This document shows, one piece after another, positions 24,830 through 33,735 of a stretch of DNA of 64,000 bases; within the stretch, counting starts at the first letter, position 1; each line of letters starts with the position of its first letter. The DNA is from Thiobacillus sp. (GTDB lineage: Bacteria > Pseudomonadota > Gammaproteobacteria > Burkholderiales > Thiobacillaceae), in the NCBI GenBank assembly GCA_024235835.1, contig JACKLQ010000005.1:1-64000 (forward strand). The letters run 5' to 3'. The notes under the pieces were generated by a model. That model searched no databases. It was not told the origin of the DNA and saw only the letters and a list, made by a program, of their open reading frames with translations. A program made the translations under genes and the position numbers.

Positions 24830-26778
24830 AACACATCAGCCTGAAAGCGCTGCTGATCCTGGTATTGCTGCCCATGTACCTGACGATGGGCATCGCCCTG
24901 TTCGCCACGGGCCTGGACCATACCCGGGACTTCCTGCGGCAGCAGTTACGGAACCATGCCCAGGACGCCGCCAGCGCCCTGGCCCTGCGCCTGGCCCCGG
25001 CCTTTGCCGCCAACGACATGGCGGCCGTGGCCAGCGCGGTGGACGCCCTGCATGACAGCGGCTACTACCGTGCCATCGTGCTGGAGCGACCGGGCGGCAG
25101 CCCCGTCGTGTCCAGGGAGTTCCCGCTGGTGGTGGAACAGGTGCCGGCATGGTTCATGCGCCTGTTACCCATGGAGGCGCCCCGGGGCACGGCCGAGGTC
25201 ACCACGGGCTGGCGCCTGGCCGCGCAGGTTGGCGTCGTCAGCCACCCCGGCCATGCCTACCGCCAGCTATGGCAAGATGCAAGGGACACCTTGCTCTGGA
25301 CCCTGGCCTTCTGCCTGGCCACCATCCCCATCCTGATATGGGTGATTAACCGCGCGCTGCGCCCCCTGGGCGCCATGGAAAGGCTGGCCATACAGGTGGG
25401 GGAGGGGCGCTTTCCCAGGCTCGATGCCGTGCCCCGCGTGCGGGAACTGGTCCACATAGGCCGGGCACTGGACCACATGTCCGCGTCCGTGGAGCGGATG
25501 CTGGACGAGAAGACGCGCCTCATCGACCAACTGCGGGCCGACCTGCTGCACGACCCGGCCACCGGCCTGGCGAACCGCGCCTACTTCGAGTCCAGCCTGG
25601 ACCATGCCCTGGGCCAGGACGCACCCCGCTGCGGCATCGCCCTGCTGCGGGTCGAAGGCCTGGCGGAACTGAATGCCCGGCAGGGGAGGGAGGCGGGCGA
25701 TCGACTGATAAATTGCGTGGCGGCGGCCCTGCACGGGTTCGCCCTGGGGCACGGTGGCTCCGCTGCCCGTATGGATGGCGCCCAGTTCGCGATGCTGCTG
25801 GAAGACTGCGAACGGGACACCTGGCGAGAGTACGCGGAAACCCTGTCCCTGGATCTTTCCCAGGCCCTGGACCAGGTGCTGGCACATCGCCTCCCCGAGT
25901 TGGGGGTGGACCACGGTTGTGCCCTTCACGTGGGCACGGCCTGGACGAGGGAAGGTGACCGCCCCGGCCTCCTGGCCCGGGCGGACGCGGCCCTGCGGGA
26001 CGCCCGGCTGGGGCCGTCCGGCAGCACGCGGCAGGCCGATGGCCCGATGCCCGGGCGTGAGGAAACCCGCCGATGCCTGCGCCAGGCTCTGGGAGAAGAC
26101 GCGTTGACGCTTGCCTGGCAACCCCTGGTGAACTGCGGGGACCAGGCCCTGGTGCACCGGGAGGCCTTCGCCCGCCTCACCGATGCCCAGGGCATCCTCC
26201 TGCCGGCGGGGGCATTCATCGCCCTGGCCGAGGAAGAGGGCCTGTTGCCAGAACTGGACCGCCTCGTCATCGCCCGGGCCTGGCGGGCCCGGGCCGCAAA
26301 CACCCGGGACGCCTGCGCCGTCAACGTCTCCGCTGCCACCCTGGCGGGGGCGGATTTCCCGGAATGGCTGGCCGGATTGGCGGGTGAGCCGTCCCGGCTA
26401 TTCCTGGAATGCACCCTGGGAGGCGCCGAATTCGCCCCTGGCGTCACGCGGGCCCTGGCGCGCCTGAAGGCCACCGGATTCCCCGTCGTGCTGGATCGCT
26501 TCGTACCCGGGGCCCGGGCCCTGGAGCAGATGGCCACCCTGGCGCCGGACTGGGTCAAGCTGGAAGGGGGGCTATGTCGCCACGCGGTCGCCCACCCGGG
26601 TACCCGCATCCTGCTCACAACCCTGTGCGAGTACGCCCATGCGCTGGGTATTCGGGTGGCCGCCACGGGCGTGGAAAAGGAGGAAGACGTGGCCGTGCTC
26701 CAGAGCCTGGGCCTGGATGCCGTGCAGGGCCGCGTGTTCGACGGCCTGTTTCCGTTTCAGGATGGGATTAAGGCGTAA
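24826..26778 (+). CDS. lapD: LapD-like inner-membrane c-di-GMP receptor with degenerate GGDEF and EAL (650 aa)
   Basis: LapD binds c-di-GMP inside the cell and then holds LapG in the periplasm. Layout: membrane segment 5-27, periplasmic LapD/MoxY-like domain (about 28-150), second membrane segment (about 155-177) with HAMP, GGDEF domain (about 240-400) and EAL domain (about 415-650). The GGDEF signature is ruined (ARMDGAQFAMLL) and the EAL motif reads HREAFARL. Neither should be catalytic, as in true LapD receptors. The gene overlaps lapG by four bases. Its last codons overlap the putative promoter of the next gene. Confidence 0.88.
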   Translation: MKHISLKALLILVLLPMYLTMGIALFATGLDHTRDFLRQQLRNHAQDAASALALRLAPAFAANDMAAVASAVDALHDSGYYRAIVLERPGGSPVVSREFPLVVEQVPAWFMRLLPMEAPRGTAEVTTGWRLAAQVGVVSHPGHAYRQLWQDARDTLLWTLAFCLATIPILIWVINRALRPLGAMERLAIQVGEGRFPRLDAVPRVRELVHIGRALDHMSASVERMLDEKTRLIDQLRADLLHDPATGLANRAYFESSLDHALGQDAPRCGIALLRVEGLAELNARQGREAGDRLINCVAAALHGFALGHGGSAARMDGAQFAMLLEDCERDTWREYAETLSLDLSQALDQVLAHRLPELGVDHGCALHVGTAWTREGDRPGLLARADAALRDARLGPSGSTRQADGPMPGREETRRCLRQALGEDALTLAWQPLVNCGDQALVHREAFARLTDAQGILLPAGAFIALAEEEGLLPELDRLVIARAWRARAANTRDACAVNVSAATLAGADFPEWLAGLAGEPSRLFLECTLGGAEFAPGVTRALARLKATGFPVVLDRFVPGARALEQMATLAPDWVKLEGGLCRHAVAHPGTRILLTTLCEYAHALGIRVAATGVEKEEDVAVLQSLGLDAVQGRVFDGLFPFQDGIKA

Positions 26779-26806
26779 CGTGGAGGTCATGGCCAGGCTC
26801 TAGCAT
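26773..26806 (+). promoter_or_regulatory. Pho-box-like promoter without palindrome before the PpiC gene
   Basis: GCGTAAC-GTGG-AGGTCAT (26773-26790), ten bases, TAGCAT (26801-26806). The 7-4-7-10-hexamer spacing and the TAGCAT hexamer match P1-P8, but no palindrome lies upstream. A start near 26813 argues for the ATG at 26834 as the start codon. Confidence 0.5.
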
Positions 26807-26833
26807 GGGCCCTTTCAACCAATGACATCCGCC

Positions 26834-27691
26834 ATGCGCCGCATCCTGATTACCTGTCTGCTCACCCTGGCCGCCGTGCCGCTTGTTCATGCCGCGGAAA
26901 GCGACGTGGTGGCCCGCATGGGGGACATCACGCTGACCCTGGCCGAAGCCCGCCTCCTCGCCGCCCAGGGCCCTGCCGAGGCCCTTACCCCCCAGGCCCT
27001 GGAACGCCTGGCCCGCACCGAGATCATCCGCAAGTCCATCGCGGCGGAGGCCCGCAGGCAGACGTTCGACAGGAAGCCTGACGTGGCGGCGCAGATGGAG
27101 CGGGCGGCCGAACAGGCCCTGGTCACGGCCTACATGAACGGCATCGCCCGTCCTCCGGCGGACTTTCCGCCGGAGGATCTGGTCAGGCAGGCCTACGAGT
27201 CCAACAAGGCGGCTTTCACTACCGCGCCCCAATTCCATGTCAGCCAGATCTACGTCGCCGGCAGCGATGCCAGTGCCGCCCGCAAGGCTGATGACCTTCA
27301 CCGCCAGGCCGTCAAGAAGCGGGCGGACTTCGCCGCCATCGCCCGCAAGTCCTCCGACCACAAGCCCAGTGCCGAGAAGGGCGGCGACATGGGCTGGCTG
27401 TCTGCCAAGGACCTGGTTCCCGCCGTGCGCGCAACCCTGGAGGGGCTGAAGAATGGGGAAGTCGGCAAGCCCGTGCAGGGCGGCGAGGGTTACCACATCC
27501 TGAAGCTGGAAGCGCGCAAGGACGCGGAAGTCCTGCCTCTGGACAAGGCTCGGCCCATCCTGGCGCGGAACCTGCGCCTGGCCAAGGCCCAGGAAATCGA
27601 GGCGGCCTACCTGGACGCGCTGCTGGCCAAGACCCCCGTGGCCATCAACGGCATCGCCCTGAGCGAATTGGGCAAGGACGGCAAGAAGTAA
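26834..27691 (+). CDS. PpiC/parvulin peptidyl-prolyl isomerase, periplasmic (285 aa)
   Basis: A folding helper for exported proteins. Signal peptide about residues 1-19 (ending VHA), a SurA-like helical N-domain (about 25-125), then a parvulin domain: FHVSQIYVAG (about 135), ADFAAIARKSSDHKPSAEKGGDMGW (split here only by family blocks, about 170-195) and GGEGYHILKLE (about 217). The start could also be 26822. A PpiC gene also lies in the PdtA/PdtB phosphate locus of P. aeruginosa, as I recall, so it may serve the secreted proteins encoded on either side. It converges with the minus-strand run. Confidence 0.85.
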   Translation: MRRILITCLLTLAAVPLVHAAESDVVARMGDITLTLAEARLLAAQGPAEALTPQALERLARTEIIRKSIAAEARRQTFDRKPDVAAQMERAAEQALVTAYMNGIARPPADFPPEDLVRQAYESNKAAFTTAPQFHVSQIYVAGSDASAARKADDLHRQAVKKRADFAAIARKSSDHKPSAEKGGDMGWLSAKDLVPAVRATLEGLKNGEVGKPVQGGEGYHILKLEARKDAEVLPLDKARPILARNLRLAKAQEIEAAYLDALLAKTPVAINGIALSELGKDGKK

Positions 27692-27784
27692 GGCCTGGCT
27701 CCCGTCCACCCGGGGACGATGCCCTGTGAGTTGGGCTGCCCCGACAGGCTCCAGCGCGTCACCCTGGCCTGCCCGGGAGGTATC

Positions 27785-28471
27785 TCAGCCGCCCGGCGGC
27801 TTGATGATCTTCTGCTCGTCCAGCTTGTCCCGGTACTCTTCCAGCAGGTTTTCGACTTCAACCCGCTTCAGCCCGGTGAAGGGCTCCTTCTGGGCCAGGA
27901 TCTCGTTGCAGCTCTTTTTATCGAATCGGACCATCAGGTCGCGGCCGATGCCATAGAGCTTCAGGTTCTTGTCCTCGCACAGGGCGATCTCCCTTTCCTG
28001 GCGGGTCTTGATGCCCTCAAGCCTGCGCTTGTCGCCTTCCGTGACTTCCAGGGTCTGGCTGGTGCGGGCCAGGTTGGCGCGGGTTTCGGACAGCCGGCCT
28101 TCGGTCTGGGTCAGCCGCTCCCGGGTGGCGGCCAGATCCTGCCTGGCCTGCTCCAGGTCCTTTTCCAGGGCTTCCCGTTGCCGCTTCTCCGCCTTCAGGT
28201 CCCGGTTCAGGCGCCAGGCCCGGCCCTGGGCGGCCTTGGCCTCCCTGGACGCCTTGTCCAGGTCCTGGGTCAACCTGGCCTTCTCCTGCTCCAGGGTGGA
28301 GACCTGGCCCTGGACCTGCCGCACCTGCTGCTGCAGGCGTCGCATCGCCTCCTTATCCCTGTTCTTTTGCTTGTCGCTCGCGGTGGCCGTGCCCGTCGCG
28401 AGCAATACCGCCGCCAGCAGCATCACGGCCTTTCCGACGCGATCACTCGTTTGCATCCCGGTCGCCCTCAT
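27785..28471 (-). CDS. Periplasmic coiled-coil protein of unknown function (228 aa)
   Basis: Signal-like N-terminus (about residues 1-32, ending TATA), then about 130 residues of unbroken coiled coil (QQQVRQVQGQVSTLEQEKAR and onward, rich in Glu, Arg, Leu). The C-terminal end holds two cysteines (IALCEDKN, KKSCNEI) and EVENLLEEYRDKLDEQKI. I do not recognise a named family. The ATG at 28471 overlaps the stop of the ankyrin gene (ATGA); an alternative ATG is 15 bases downstream. It is the last gene of the minus-strand run, next to TonB, ExbB and ExbD genes. A scaffold role in the envelope is a guess. Confidence 0.75.
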   Translation of the reverse strand: MRATGMQTSDRVGKAVMLLAAVLLATGTATASDKQKNRDKEAMRRLQQQVRQVQGQVSTLEQEKARLTQDLDKASREAKAAQGRAWRLNRDLKAEKRQREALEKDLEQARQDLAATRERLTQTEGRLSETRANLARTSQTLEVTEGDKRRLEGIKTRQEREIALCEDKNLKLYGIGRDLMVRFDKKSCNEILAQKEPFTGLKRVEVENLLEEYRDKLDEQKIIKPPGG

Positions 28472-29265
28472 TGGGTTGAGGCGCCGTACTGCACCAGCAG
28501 ATCCAGCACCTCTGTGTGGTCATCGAACCCCGCGGCCGTCAGCGCCGTGCCGCCCGACTTGTCGCGGACGTTGGCGTCCACCCCCGCCTCCAGCATGGCC
28601 CTCACCGCGTCCGTGAAGCCTTCCAGCGCCGCCACGCTCAGGGCGGTGCGGCCTTCCAGGTTGTAAAGGGTGTAATCCGGCCTGTACGACATCAACTCGC
28701 CTATCACTCGGGGGTGGTTCATGGACGCCGCCGCCGTCAGGGGCGTGTTGCCGTCGCTGCTTTTCAGGTCAGGATCGGCCCCGTGCTTGAGCAGCATCCA
28801 GGCGATTCGCGCATGCCCATGAAGGGCCGCCAAAACCAGGGGTGTGTAGCCCCCTGCTTTCATATCAGGGTCGGCACCCGCCTCCAGCAGCAGTCGCGCC
28901 AGTTCCATGTCACCCTTGTCGACCGCCAACACCAGGGCGGATCGGCCCCACATGTCCGGCCTGCCGTTGGGGTTGACGCCCTGCCTCAGCAGCGCTTCCA
29001 CTTCGGCTCGGTTTCCACTGGCCACGGCCACGATCAGGGCCCGCTGGGCGGGATTGGCGTAAACCGGTTCCACTTGGTTGCCCGCGGCCCGCATGCGCAC
29101 GTACTCCAAAGGATCCGATACCCGGAACTCGCCGGGTGGGGACTGGGTCTGCAGCAGGGGCAACAGCCAGGTATCCCGCTCGGGGTCGAAGGCCAAGGCC
29201 ATCCGCGCCGGGACGAGCACCATAAGCCCCAGCAGCGCGATCCCCAGGCGGCTAGAACTTGGCAT
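28468..29265 (-). CDS. Exported ankyrin-repeat protein (265 aa)
   Basis: Signal peptide about residues 1-25 (ending MALA). From about residue 72 come five ankyrin repeats with consensus pieces: NPAQRALIVAVASGNRAEVE, GRSALVLAVDKGDMELARLL, GYTPLVLAALHGHARIAWML, GNTPLTAAASMNHPRVIGEL and GRTALSVAALEGFTDAVRAM. Such proteins bind other proteins. It overlaps the porin gene by 14 bases and the coiled-coil gene by four, so the three are translationally coupled. In the periplasm it may connect the TonB system to its client. Confidence 0.87.
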   Translation of the reverse strand: MPSSSRLGIALLGLMVLVPARMALAFDPERDTWLLPLLQTQSPPGEFRVSDPLEYVRMRAAGNQVEPVYANPAQRALIVAVASGNRAEVEALLRQGVNPNGRPDMWGRSALVLAVDKGDMELARLLLEAGADPDMKAGGYTPLVLAALHGHARIAWMLLKHGADPDLKSSDGNTPLTAAASMNHPRVIGELMSYRPDYTLYNLEGRTALSVAALEGFTDAVRAMLEAGVDANVRDKSGGTALTAAGFDDHTEVLDLLVQYGASTQ

Positions 29266-30808
29266 TCAGGTCCACCTGCAACACGTCCACCCCGAACGGC
29301 AAGCCGTCGATTTCATCGGCCGAAAGCCAGCGGGCGGACAGCCAGGTATTGCGGTCGATGCCATACAGGCCGCCGATGTAATAGCCCTTCCCGTCGGTGC
29401 CTCCCAGGCGGAAGTCCGAATCCGCGAAGGCATCCAGCACGGCGTCCCGCTCCAGGTGACGGTAGCCCAGGTAGACCTGCCAGTCGCCGGGCAATTCCAT
29501 GCTGGGTTTTCCCACCGTGAGCTTGGCGTTCCAGCCCAGGGTTTTCTCCGCGTAGCCCGCGCCCATGCGGGTAGCCATTTCGCCGCTGTCATAGCCGATG
29601 TTCTTCACCACATCCCCGCTCAGGATGACGTGGATGGGGTCGAAATGGGCCAGGTCGGCCATGGCGGTGAAGTTCAGCAAGCGGTAGTCGGATGCCAGGC
29701 CCCAGATCGGGTCATCGGCCGTACCGTTGTTGTTGGCGTCGGTGTCGATGACATACAAGGAATTCCCCTTCTGCCGGAACTGGGGCGCGGTGGCGTCATG
29801 GAAGCCGTTGGCCAGGGGGGTGGGATTGCGCACGCCGGCCACGTTGCGGTAGTCGTAGTAAGCCAGGCCAAAGCGCCAGCGGGTGAAGGCGCCCGTGCGC
29901 CAGTCCAGCCCGGCCTGGGCCGCATAGAGCCATTTGTCCCGGGCCAGGTTGGTGGCGGAGGTCTCCACTTCCTGCAGCGGGAAGGCGCCAAGGGTGAAGA
30001 AAGGCTTGGCGGTCATGGATTCGCGGGGCCAGGGCTTGAACGTGGCGGCCACGCCCTCGAAGTTCAGGTCGTCATCCCACACCAGATCGGTGCTGAAGAA
30101 GGGGTTGGGAATGCGGCCCCCGCTGGCCGAGAGCCAATCCCAGGGTTTTGCCTTGATGTAGGCCCGATCCAGCACCAGGGAGTACTTGTTGGCGGTGGTG
30201 CCCAGGGTCTGGTTGGTGGATACGGGGTCCGACGTATTCCCAGTGCTAACCCGAACTCCCGCGACCACCTTATCCGTGATCTTTGCCAGCAGCCCCAGGC
30301 GCGCTCGCAGTCGCATGCGTTCCCGATCCTCGGCTGTATTGCCGAGGGTCACGCCTGTAGCCTGGAAGACAGCTGGAGCGGCGTTGCCGTCGGCGAACAG
30401 GTCATCCTGGTAACGAACCCGCAGGTCACCTTCCCATTTCAGCCTTCCGACCCATTCGGGCACGGCGTTCACGTCGCCCCAGCGCTCCGTCTTGGCCTGG
30501 GCCACCACTTCCTGGCGGATCTGCTCGCGGATCTCCCGCTTCACCGCCTCGGGCACATACTGTACCCGCACCACGCCGGCCTCCGCCTTGGCCAGGGCCT
30601 CGGCCTTCTCGCGGCCCTTTTCCTCGGCCTGCCTGAGCAGGGTGTCGGCGGCGTCCTTGTTCATTATGCCTTTCTCCACCAGGGCGTCGAGGATGGCCAG
30701 GGTGGTCTGGCGCAGTGCTTCCAGGTCCTCGCGTTCACCGGCGTGGGCGGGCAGGGCGGTGATCAGTCCCCCCAAGGCCAGGGCAGCTGCGATTCTTTTC
30801 TTGGTCAT
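29252..30808 (-). CDS. Putative outer-membrane porin with N-terminal coiled coil (518 aa)
   Basis: Signal peptide residues 1-23 (ending PAHA). A helical stretch (about 25-90) is followed by a beta-barrel region: WEGDLRVRYQDDLF, RMRLRARLGLLAKITD and many alternating strands, ending in VDVLQVDLNAKF with a terminal Phe as in outer-membrane barrels. It belongs to the putative-porin (Porin_5-like) group. Company with TonB-ExbB-ExbD and a PstS-like protein suggests it passes a substrate made outside, possibly phosphate or small phosphate esters. The substrate is inferred only from context. Confidence 0.82.
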   Translation of the reverse strand: MTKKRIAAALALGGLITALPAHAGEREDLEALRQTTLAILDALVEKGIMNKDAADTLLRQAEEKGREKAEALAKAEAGVVRVQYVPEAVKREIREQIRQEVVAQAKTERWGDVNAVPEWVGRLKWEGDLRVRYQDDLFADGNAAPAVFQATGVTLGNTAEDRERMRLRARLGLLAKITDKVVAGVRVSTGNTSDPVSTNQTLGTTANKYSLVLDRAYIKAKPWDWLSASGGRIPNPFFSTDLVWDDDLNFEGVAATFKPWPRESMTAKPFFTLGAFPLQEVETSATNLARDKWLYAAQAGLDWRTGAFTRWRFGLAYYDYRNVAGVRNPTPLANGFHDATAPQFRQKGNSLYVIDTDANNNGTADDPIWGLASDYRLLNFTAMADLAHFDPIHVILSGDVVKNIGYDSGEMATRMGAGYAEKTLGWNAKLTVGKPSMELPGDWQVYLGYRHLERDAVLDAFADSDFRLGGTDGKGYYIGGLYGIDRNTWLSARWLSADEIDGLPFGVDVLQVDLNAKF

Positions 30809-30834
30809 GAGTCTTTTCCGGTCAATCGAATTGG

Positions 30835-31518
30835 TTACGCCCTCGAGGCCACCCGGATGCGCACCGGCTGGGCCAGGTCATCCGGCAGGACCTCGCGCAG
30901 GGGCGGCAGGGTCATGATTTCCTCGCGGATCGCCGCGTCAGTCTCTGAGTTGCCACTGCCCCGGGTCAGGCGCACCTGGCGCACGGCGCCGCCGTCGAAC
31001 CAGACCTGGGCCACCACCTGGTAATTCGTGCCCTGCAGGCGCTTGGAGCGGCGCAGGTATTCCTCGAAATGACGGGAGATGAGGCGGCCGTACCAGCCTT
31101 CCCGGTCCCCCATGCCGCCGCCGGAGCCCAGGGTGGTGATGTCGCGCCCGCCCTTGCGCGCAGCCAGGCCGAAGCCGTCACTGCCGGCGCCGCCCTCGGC
31201 GTCCAGGCCCAGCTGCTCGCCGGGGGGCGGGCCCTCGTCCTGGGGCTGGTCAGGGGTAGGAGGCGCGTCCATCTGCACCTCCTCTTGCCGGCTCTCCTTG
31301 ATTTCTTCCATCTTTTCCGGCTCGGGGGGCTTTTCCTCCGGCTTGGGCGGGGGCGGCTTCACCAGGGAGATCTTCTGCACCCGGGTCTTTTCCGGTGGCT
31401 CGGCGTTGTCGATGAACCCCTTCACCATCCATACCACGCCGGCGGTAAACAGCAACATGAACAACGCGCCGGCCAACACCGGCAAACGACTGCGCAGGGA
31501 ACGCTGCTTGCCCGCCAT
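30835..31518 (-). CDS. TonB-family energy transducer (227 aa)
   Basis: Transfers proton-motive energy from ExbB-ExbD to an outer-membrane client. One membrane segment (about 13-33), then a Pro/Glu/Lys-rich spacer (VKPPPPKPEEKPPEPEK), an acidic linker, and a C-terminal TonB-like domain from about residue 130 (HFEEYLRRSK, YQVVAQVWFDGGAVRQVRL, SGNSETDAAI). The ATG at 31518 is chosen because the longer frame runs back into exbD. It starts three bases after the exbD stop. Confidence 0.88.
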   Translation of the reverse strand: MAGKQRSLRSRLPVLAGALFMLLFTAGVVWMVKGFIDNAEPPEKTRVQKISLVKPPPPKPEEKPPEPEKMEEIKESRQEEVQMDAPPTPDQPQDEGPPPGEQLGLDAEGGAGSDGFGLAARKGGRDITTLGSGGGMGDREGWYGRLISRHFEEYLRRSKRLQGTNYQVVAQVWFDGGAVRQVRLTRGSGNSETDAAIREEIMTLPPLREVLPDDLAQPVRIRVASRA

Positions 31519-31520
31519 GC

Positions 31521-31928
31521 CTACTTGACCAGCTTCTGGGTCACCAGGCCCAGCTGGGTGATGTCCAGCCGTCCGCACAGGTCCATGACCTCGATGACCT
31601 TCTCGTACTGGATCTTGGCGTCACCCTTGATGACCACCGGCAGGTCCGGGGTGATGGCCTTGAAACCCCTCAGACGGGTCTCCAGTTCATTCATGCTGAC
31701 TGGATAGGTGTCCAGGTAAATCTGCCCGTTGGCGTCGATGGTGACCGCCTTGGTCTTGGGCTTGGCCAGGCTGGGGGCGGCGCTGGCCTTGGGCAGGTTC
31801 ACCTGGATGCCCTGCACCGTGGCCGTGGTCATGATGATGAAGATCACCAGCAGCACGTAGGCCAGGTCCAGCATGGGCGTGATGTTGATGTCGTCGTAGG
31901 GCTCGTTGTCTTCGCGCAGTTCGGCCAT
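31521..31928 (-). CDS. ExbD-family biopolymer transport protein (135 aa)
   Basis: Proton-channel partner of ExbB and TonB. A short cytoplasmic start (MAELREDNEPYDDINITPML) leads to one membrane segment with the essential Asp (DINITPMLDLAYVLLVIFII, Asp at about residue 25). A periplasmic domain follows, with VTIDANGQIYLDTYPVS and LPVVIKGDAKIQYEKVIEVM. Length is typical. It lies between the exbB fusion gene (12 bases) and tonB (3 bases). Confidence 0.93.
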   Translation of the reverse strand: MAELREDNEPYDDINITPMLDLAYVLLVIFIIMTTATVQGIQVNLPKASAAPSLAKPKTKAVTIDANGQIYLDTYPVSMNELETRLRGFKAITPDLPVVIKGDAKIQYEKVIEVMDLCGRLDITQLGLVTQKLVK

Positions 31929-31940
31929 GATCGTCGCCCC

Positions 31941-33713
31941 TCAGCGGCTGTAGGTTTCCGCGATGCGGGCGATGTACTCGTCCACGAACACATGCATGTC
32001 GGCACCCACGGACTTGATGCGGGAGCCCAGGTAGTTGTAGCCGAACAGAGCCGGGATGGCCACGGCCAGGCCTGCCACGGTGGCCACCAGGGCGGCGGCG
32101 ATGCCCGGCGCGATGGCCGCCACGTTCACGTCCCCCGTGGCGGCGATGGCGGCGAAGGTGATCATCACCCCCACCACCGTGCCCAGCAGGCCCAGGAAGG
32201 GACCGCCGGAAATGGCGATGGTGAGCAGCACCATGAGACTGTTGAGCTTCTGGTTCTCCCGCACCAGGGTGGCGTCCAGGGTGGCGCGAATGGCGTTCAG
32301 GGCCTGGGACGACAGCACCGCGTCGGTCTTCTCCCCCACCCGTTTCTTCACTTCCTGGATACCGGCGTGATAGATGCGGTAGAGGCTGGAGTTCTGGAAA
32401 TGGTCGTGGTGACCAAACACCATGGAGGCCAGGCCCGAATCCTTCAGGTCCGCGTCTTCGCTTGCTTCCTCACGGTCCAAATCCGCCGTGTGCCGACTGT
32501 CCAGACCACGGAAGGCCTCCAGGAACTGCTGGTTGGCCTTGTCCGTCTTGCCCACCACCATGGCCTTGGTGACCATGACCATGGCGCTGATGCCCAGCAT
32601 GATCATCAGGATCACGATCACCACCCAGCCGTCCAGGGTAACGCTCTGGAGGATGACGCCGAAGTAGGAGGCCTCGCCGCCGCCCCCCTCGCTCTCCTCC
32701 TCGCCGAAGACGGTGAGCCTGGCATCCGGCCCCTGGCCCAGGGCTATCACCTTCACCCAGTCTGCGCCTCGGGCCAGGTTGGACAACACGATTTCGTCCA
32801 TGTCTCCCCGGAAGCCCCGGCCGAAGATGAACTCGCCGTTGAGCTCGGGGCACCGGGAGGCGGATTCCGCCACCTTCTGGCCGTTCACGTACAGGGCCGT
32901 ACCCTCGCCCACCGACAGGGCCACGTGGTGCCAGCCCCCGGGCGGCAGGTCCACGCCGGGGTCGGTGCGCAGGTTTACGCCCCCGTCGTTGACGGCGGCC
33001 ACCAGCTTGCCCGCCTCCAGCGCCAGAACAATGGACCTCGGGCCTTCCTGAACGCTGAAGAGGACCGCGTCCTGGGCGCCTTCGGCCCGCACCCAGGCCG
33101 AGTAGGTGAAGCCGGACGCGGGCCCGATCTTCAGGGACGGGGAGGCCGGGATGGCCAGCACGGCCTCCCCGTTGAGCTTGATGCCCTCGCCGACGGGGGC
33201 CCCCGCGATGCGGGCCCCGTTGAATTCCCGCGCGTGGTTGGCGTAGCCCGTGGCGTCCTGGGGCGCGCCATTCGCCTCCGCCAGGTGGTACACCCCGACG
33301 TAGGCCACGTCGTAGGTCCCCTTGGCGTCGCTGACCGGCGCCGCATCCTCGTTGCCGGAATAGATCCAGATTTTCTGGGTCTTGTTGCCGGGCTGCAGTT
33401 TGGGCACCTGCACCCATACCAGGGCAACCTCGTTCACCGCGTCGAATTTCTCGATGTGGAATCTCAACGGCGTCTTGTCGTCCTCGGCAATGAAGCGCAG
33501 GTCGGCCCCGTCGTCCATGACGGAAAGGAAATCGAAGTTGCCTGTATGCAGGCGCACCAGCACCGGCACGTTCTCCAGGCCCGCCGCGGTCTCGGCCCCC
33601 GAGGCCGAGGTGTCCAGGGTGACCTGTCTGCGGACGGTCCAGTCATCGTTCCACCAGGCATGGGAAACAGGCGCTATGAACAACAGGGCAAGGAACAGGA
33701 GCAGGCTTCTCAT
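31941..33713 (-). CDS. DUF2341-LamG-ExbB fusion protein (590 aa)
   Basis: An ExbB/TolQ/MotA-type proton channel carrying a large N-terminal extension outside the inner membrane. Order: signal peptide (1-18, ending VSHA); DUF2341 domain (about 20-130, WWNDDWTVRRQVTLD, PVLVRLH, LRFIAEDDKTPLRFHIE); concanavalin/LamG-like domain (about 180-320, FTYSAWVRAEGAQDAVLFS, GWHHVALSVGEGTALYVNG); membrane segment near 345; then the MotA/TolQ/ExbB domain (about 400-590, GPFLGLLGTVVGVMITFAAI, IAPGIAAALVATVAGLAVAI). The start at 33713 removes an implausible extension. The outer domains could bind sugar or peptide and gate energy transfer. It follows promoter P7. Confidence 0.88.
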   Translation of the reverse strand: MRSLLLFLALLFIAPVSHAWWNDDWTVRRQVTLDTSASGAETAAGLENVPVLVRLHTGNFDFLSVMDDGADLRFIAEDDKTPLRFHIEKFDAVNEVALVWVQVPKLQPGNKTQKIWIYSGNEDAAPVSDAKGTYDVAYVGVYHLAEANGAPQDATGYANHAREFNGARIAGAPVGEGIKLNGEAVLAIPASPSLKIGPASGFTYSAWVRAEGAQDAVLFSVQEGPRSIVLALEAGKLVAAVNDGGVNLRTDPGVDLPPGGWHHVALSVGEGTALYVNGQKVAESASRCPELNGEFIFGRGFRGDMDEIVLSNLARGADWVKVIALGQGPDARLTVFGEEESEGGGGEASYFGVILQSVTLDGWVVIVILMIMLGISAMVMVTKAMVVGKTDKANQQFLEAFRGLDSRHTADLDREEASEDADLKDSGLASMVFGHHDHFQNSSLYRIYHAGIQEVKKRVGEKTDAVLSSQALNAIRATLDATLVRENQKLNSLMVLLTIAISGGPFLGLLGTVVGVMITFAAIAATGDVNVAAIAPGIAAALVATVAGLAVAIPALFGYNYLGSRIKSVGADMHVFVDEYIARIAETYSR

Positions 33714-33735
33714 GCTTCGCTTCGCGGAGGGGGAA

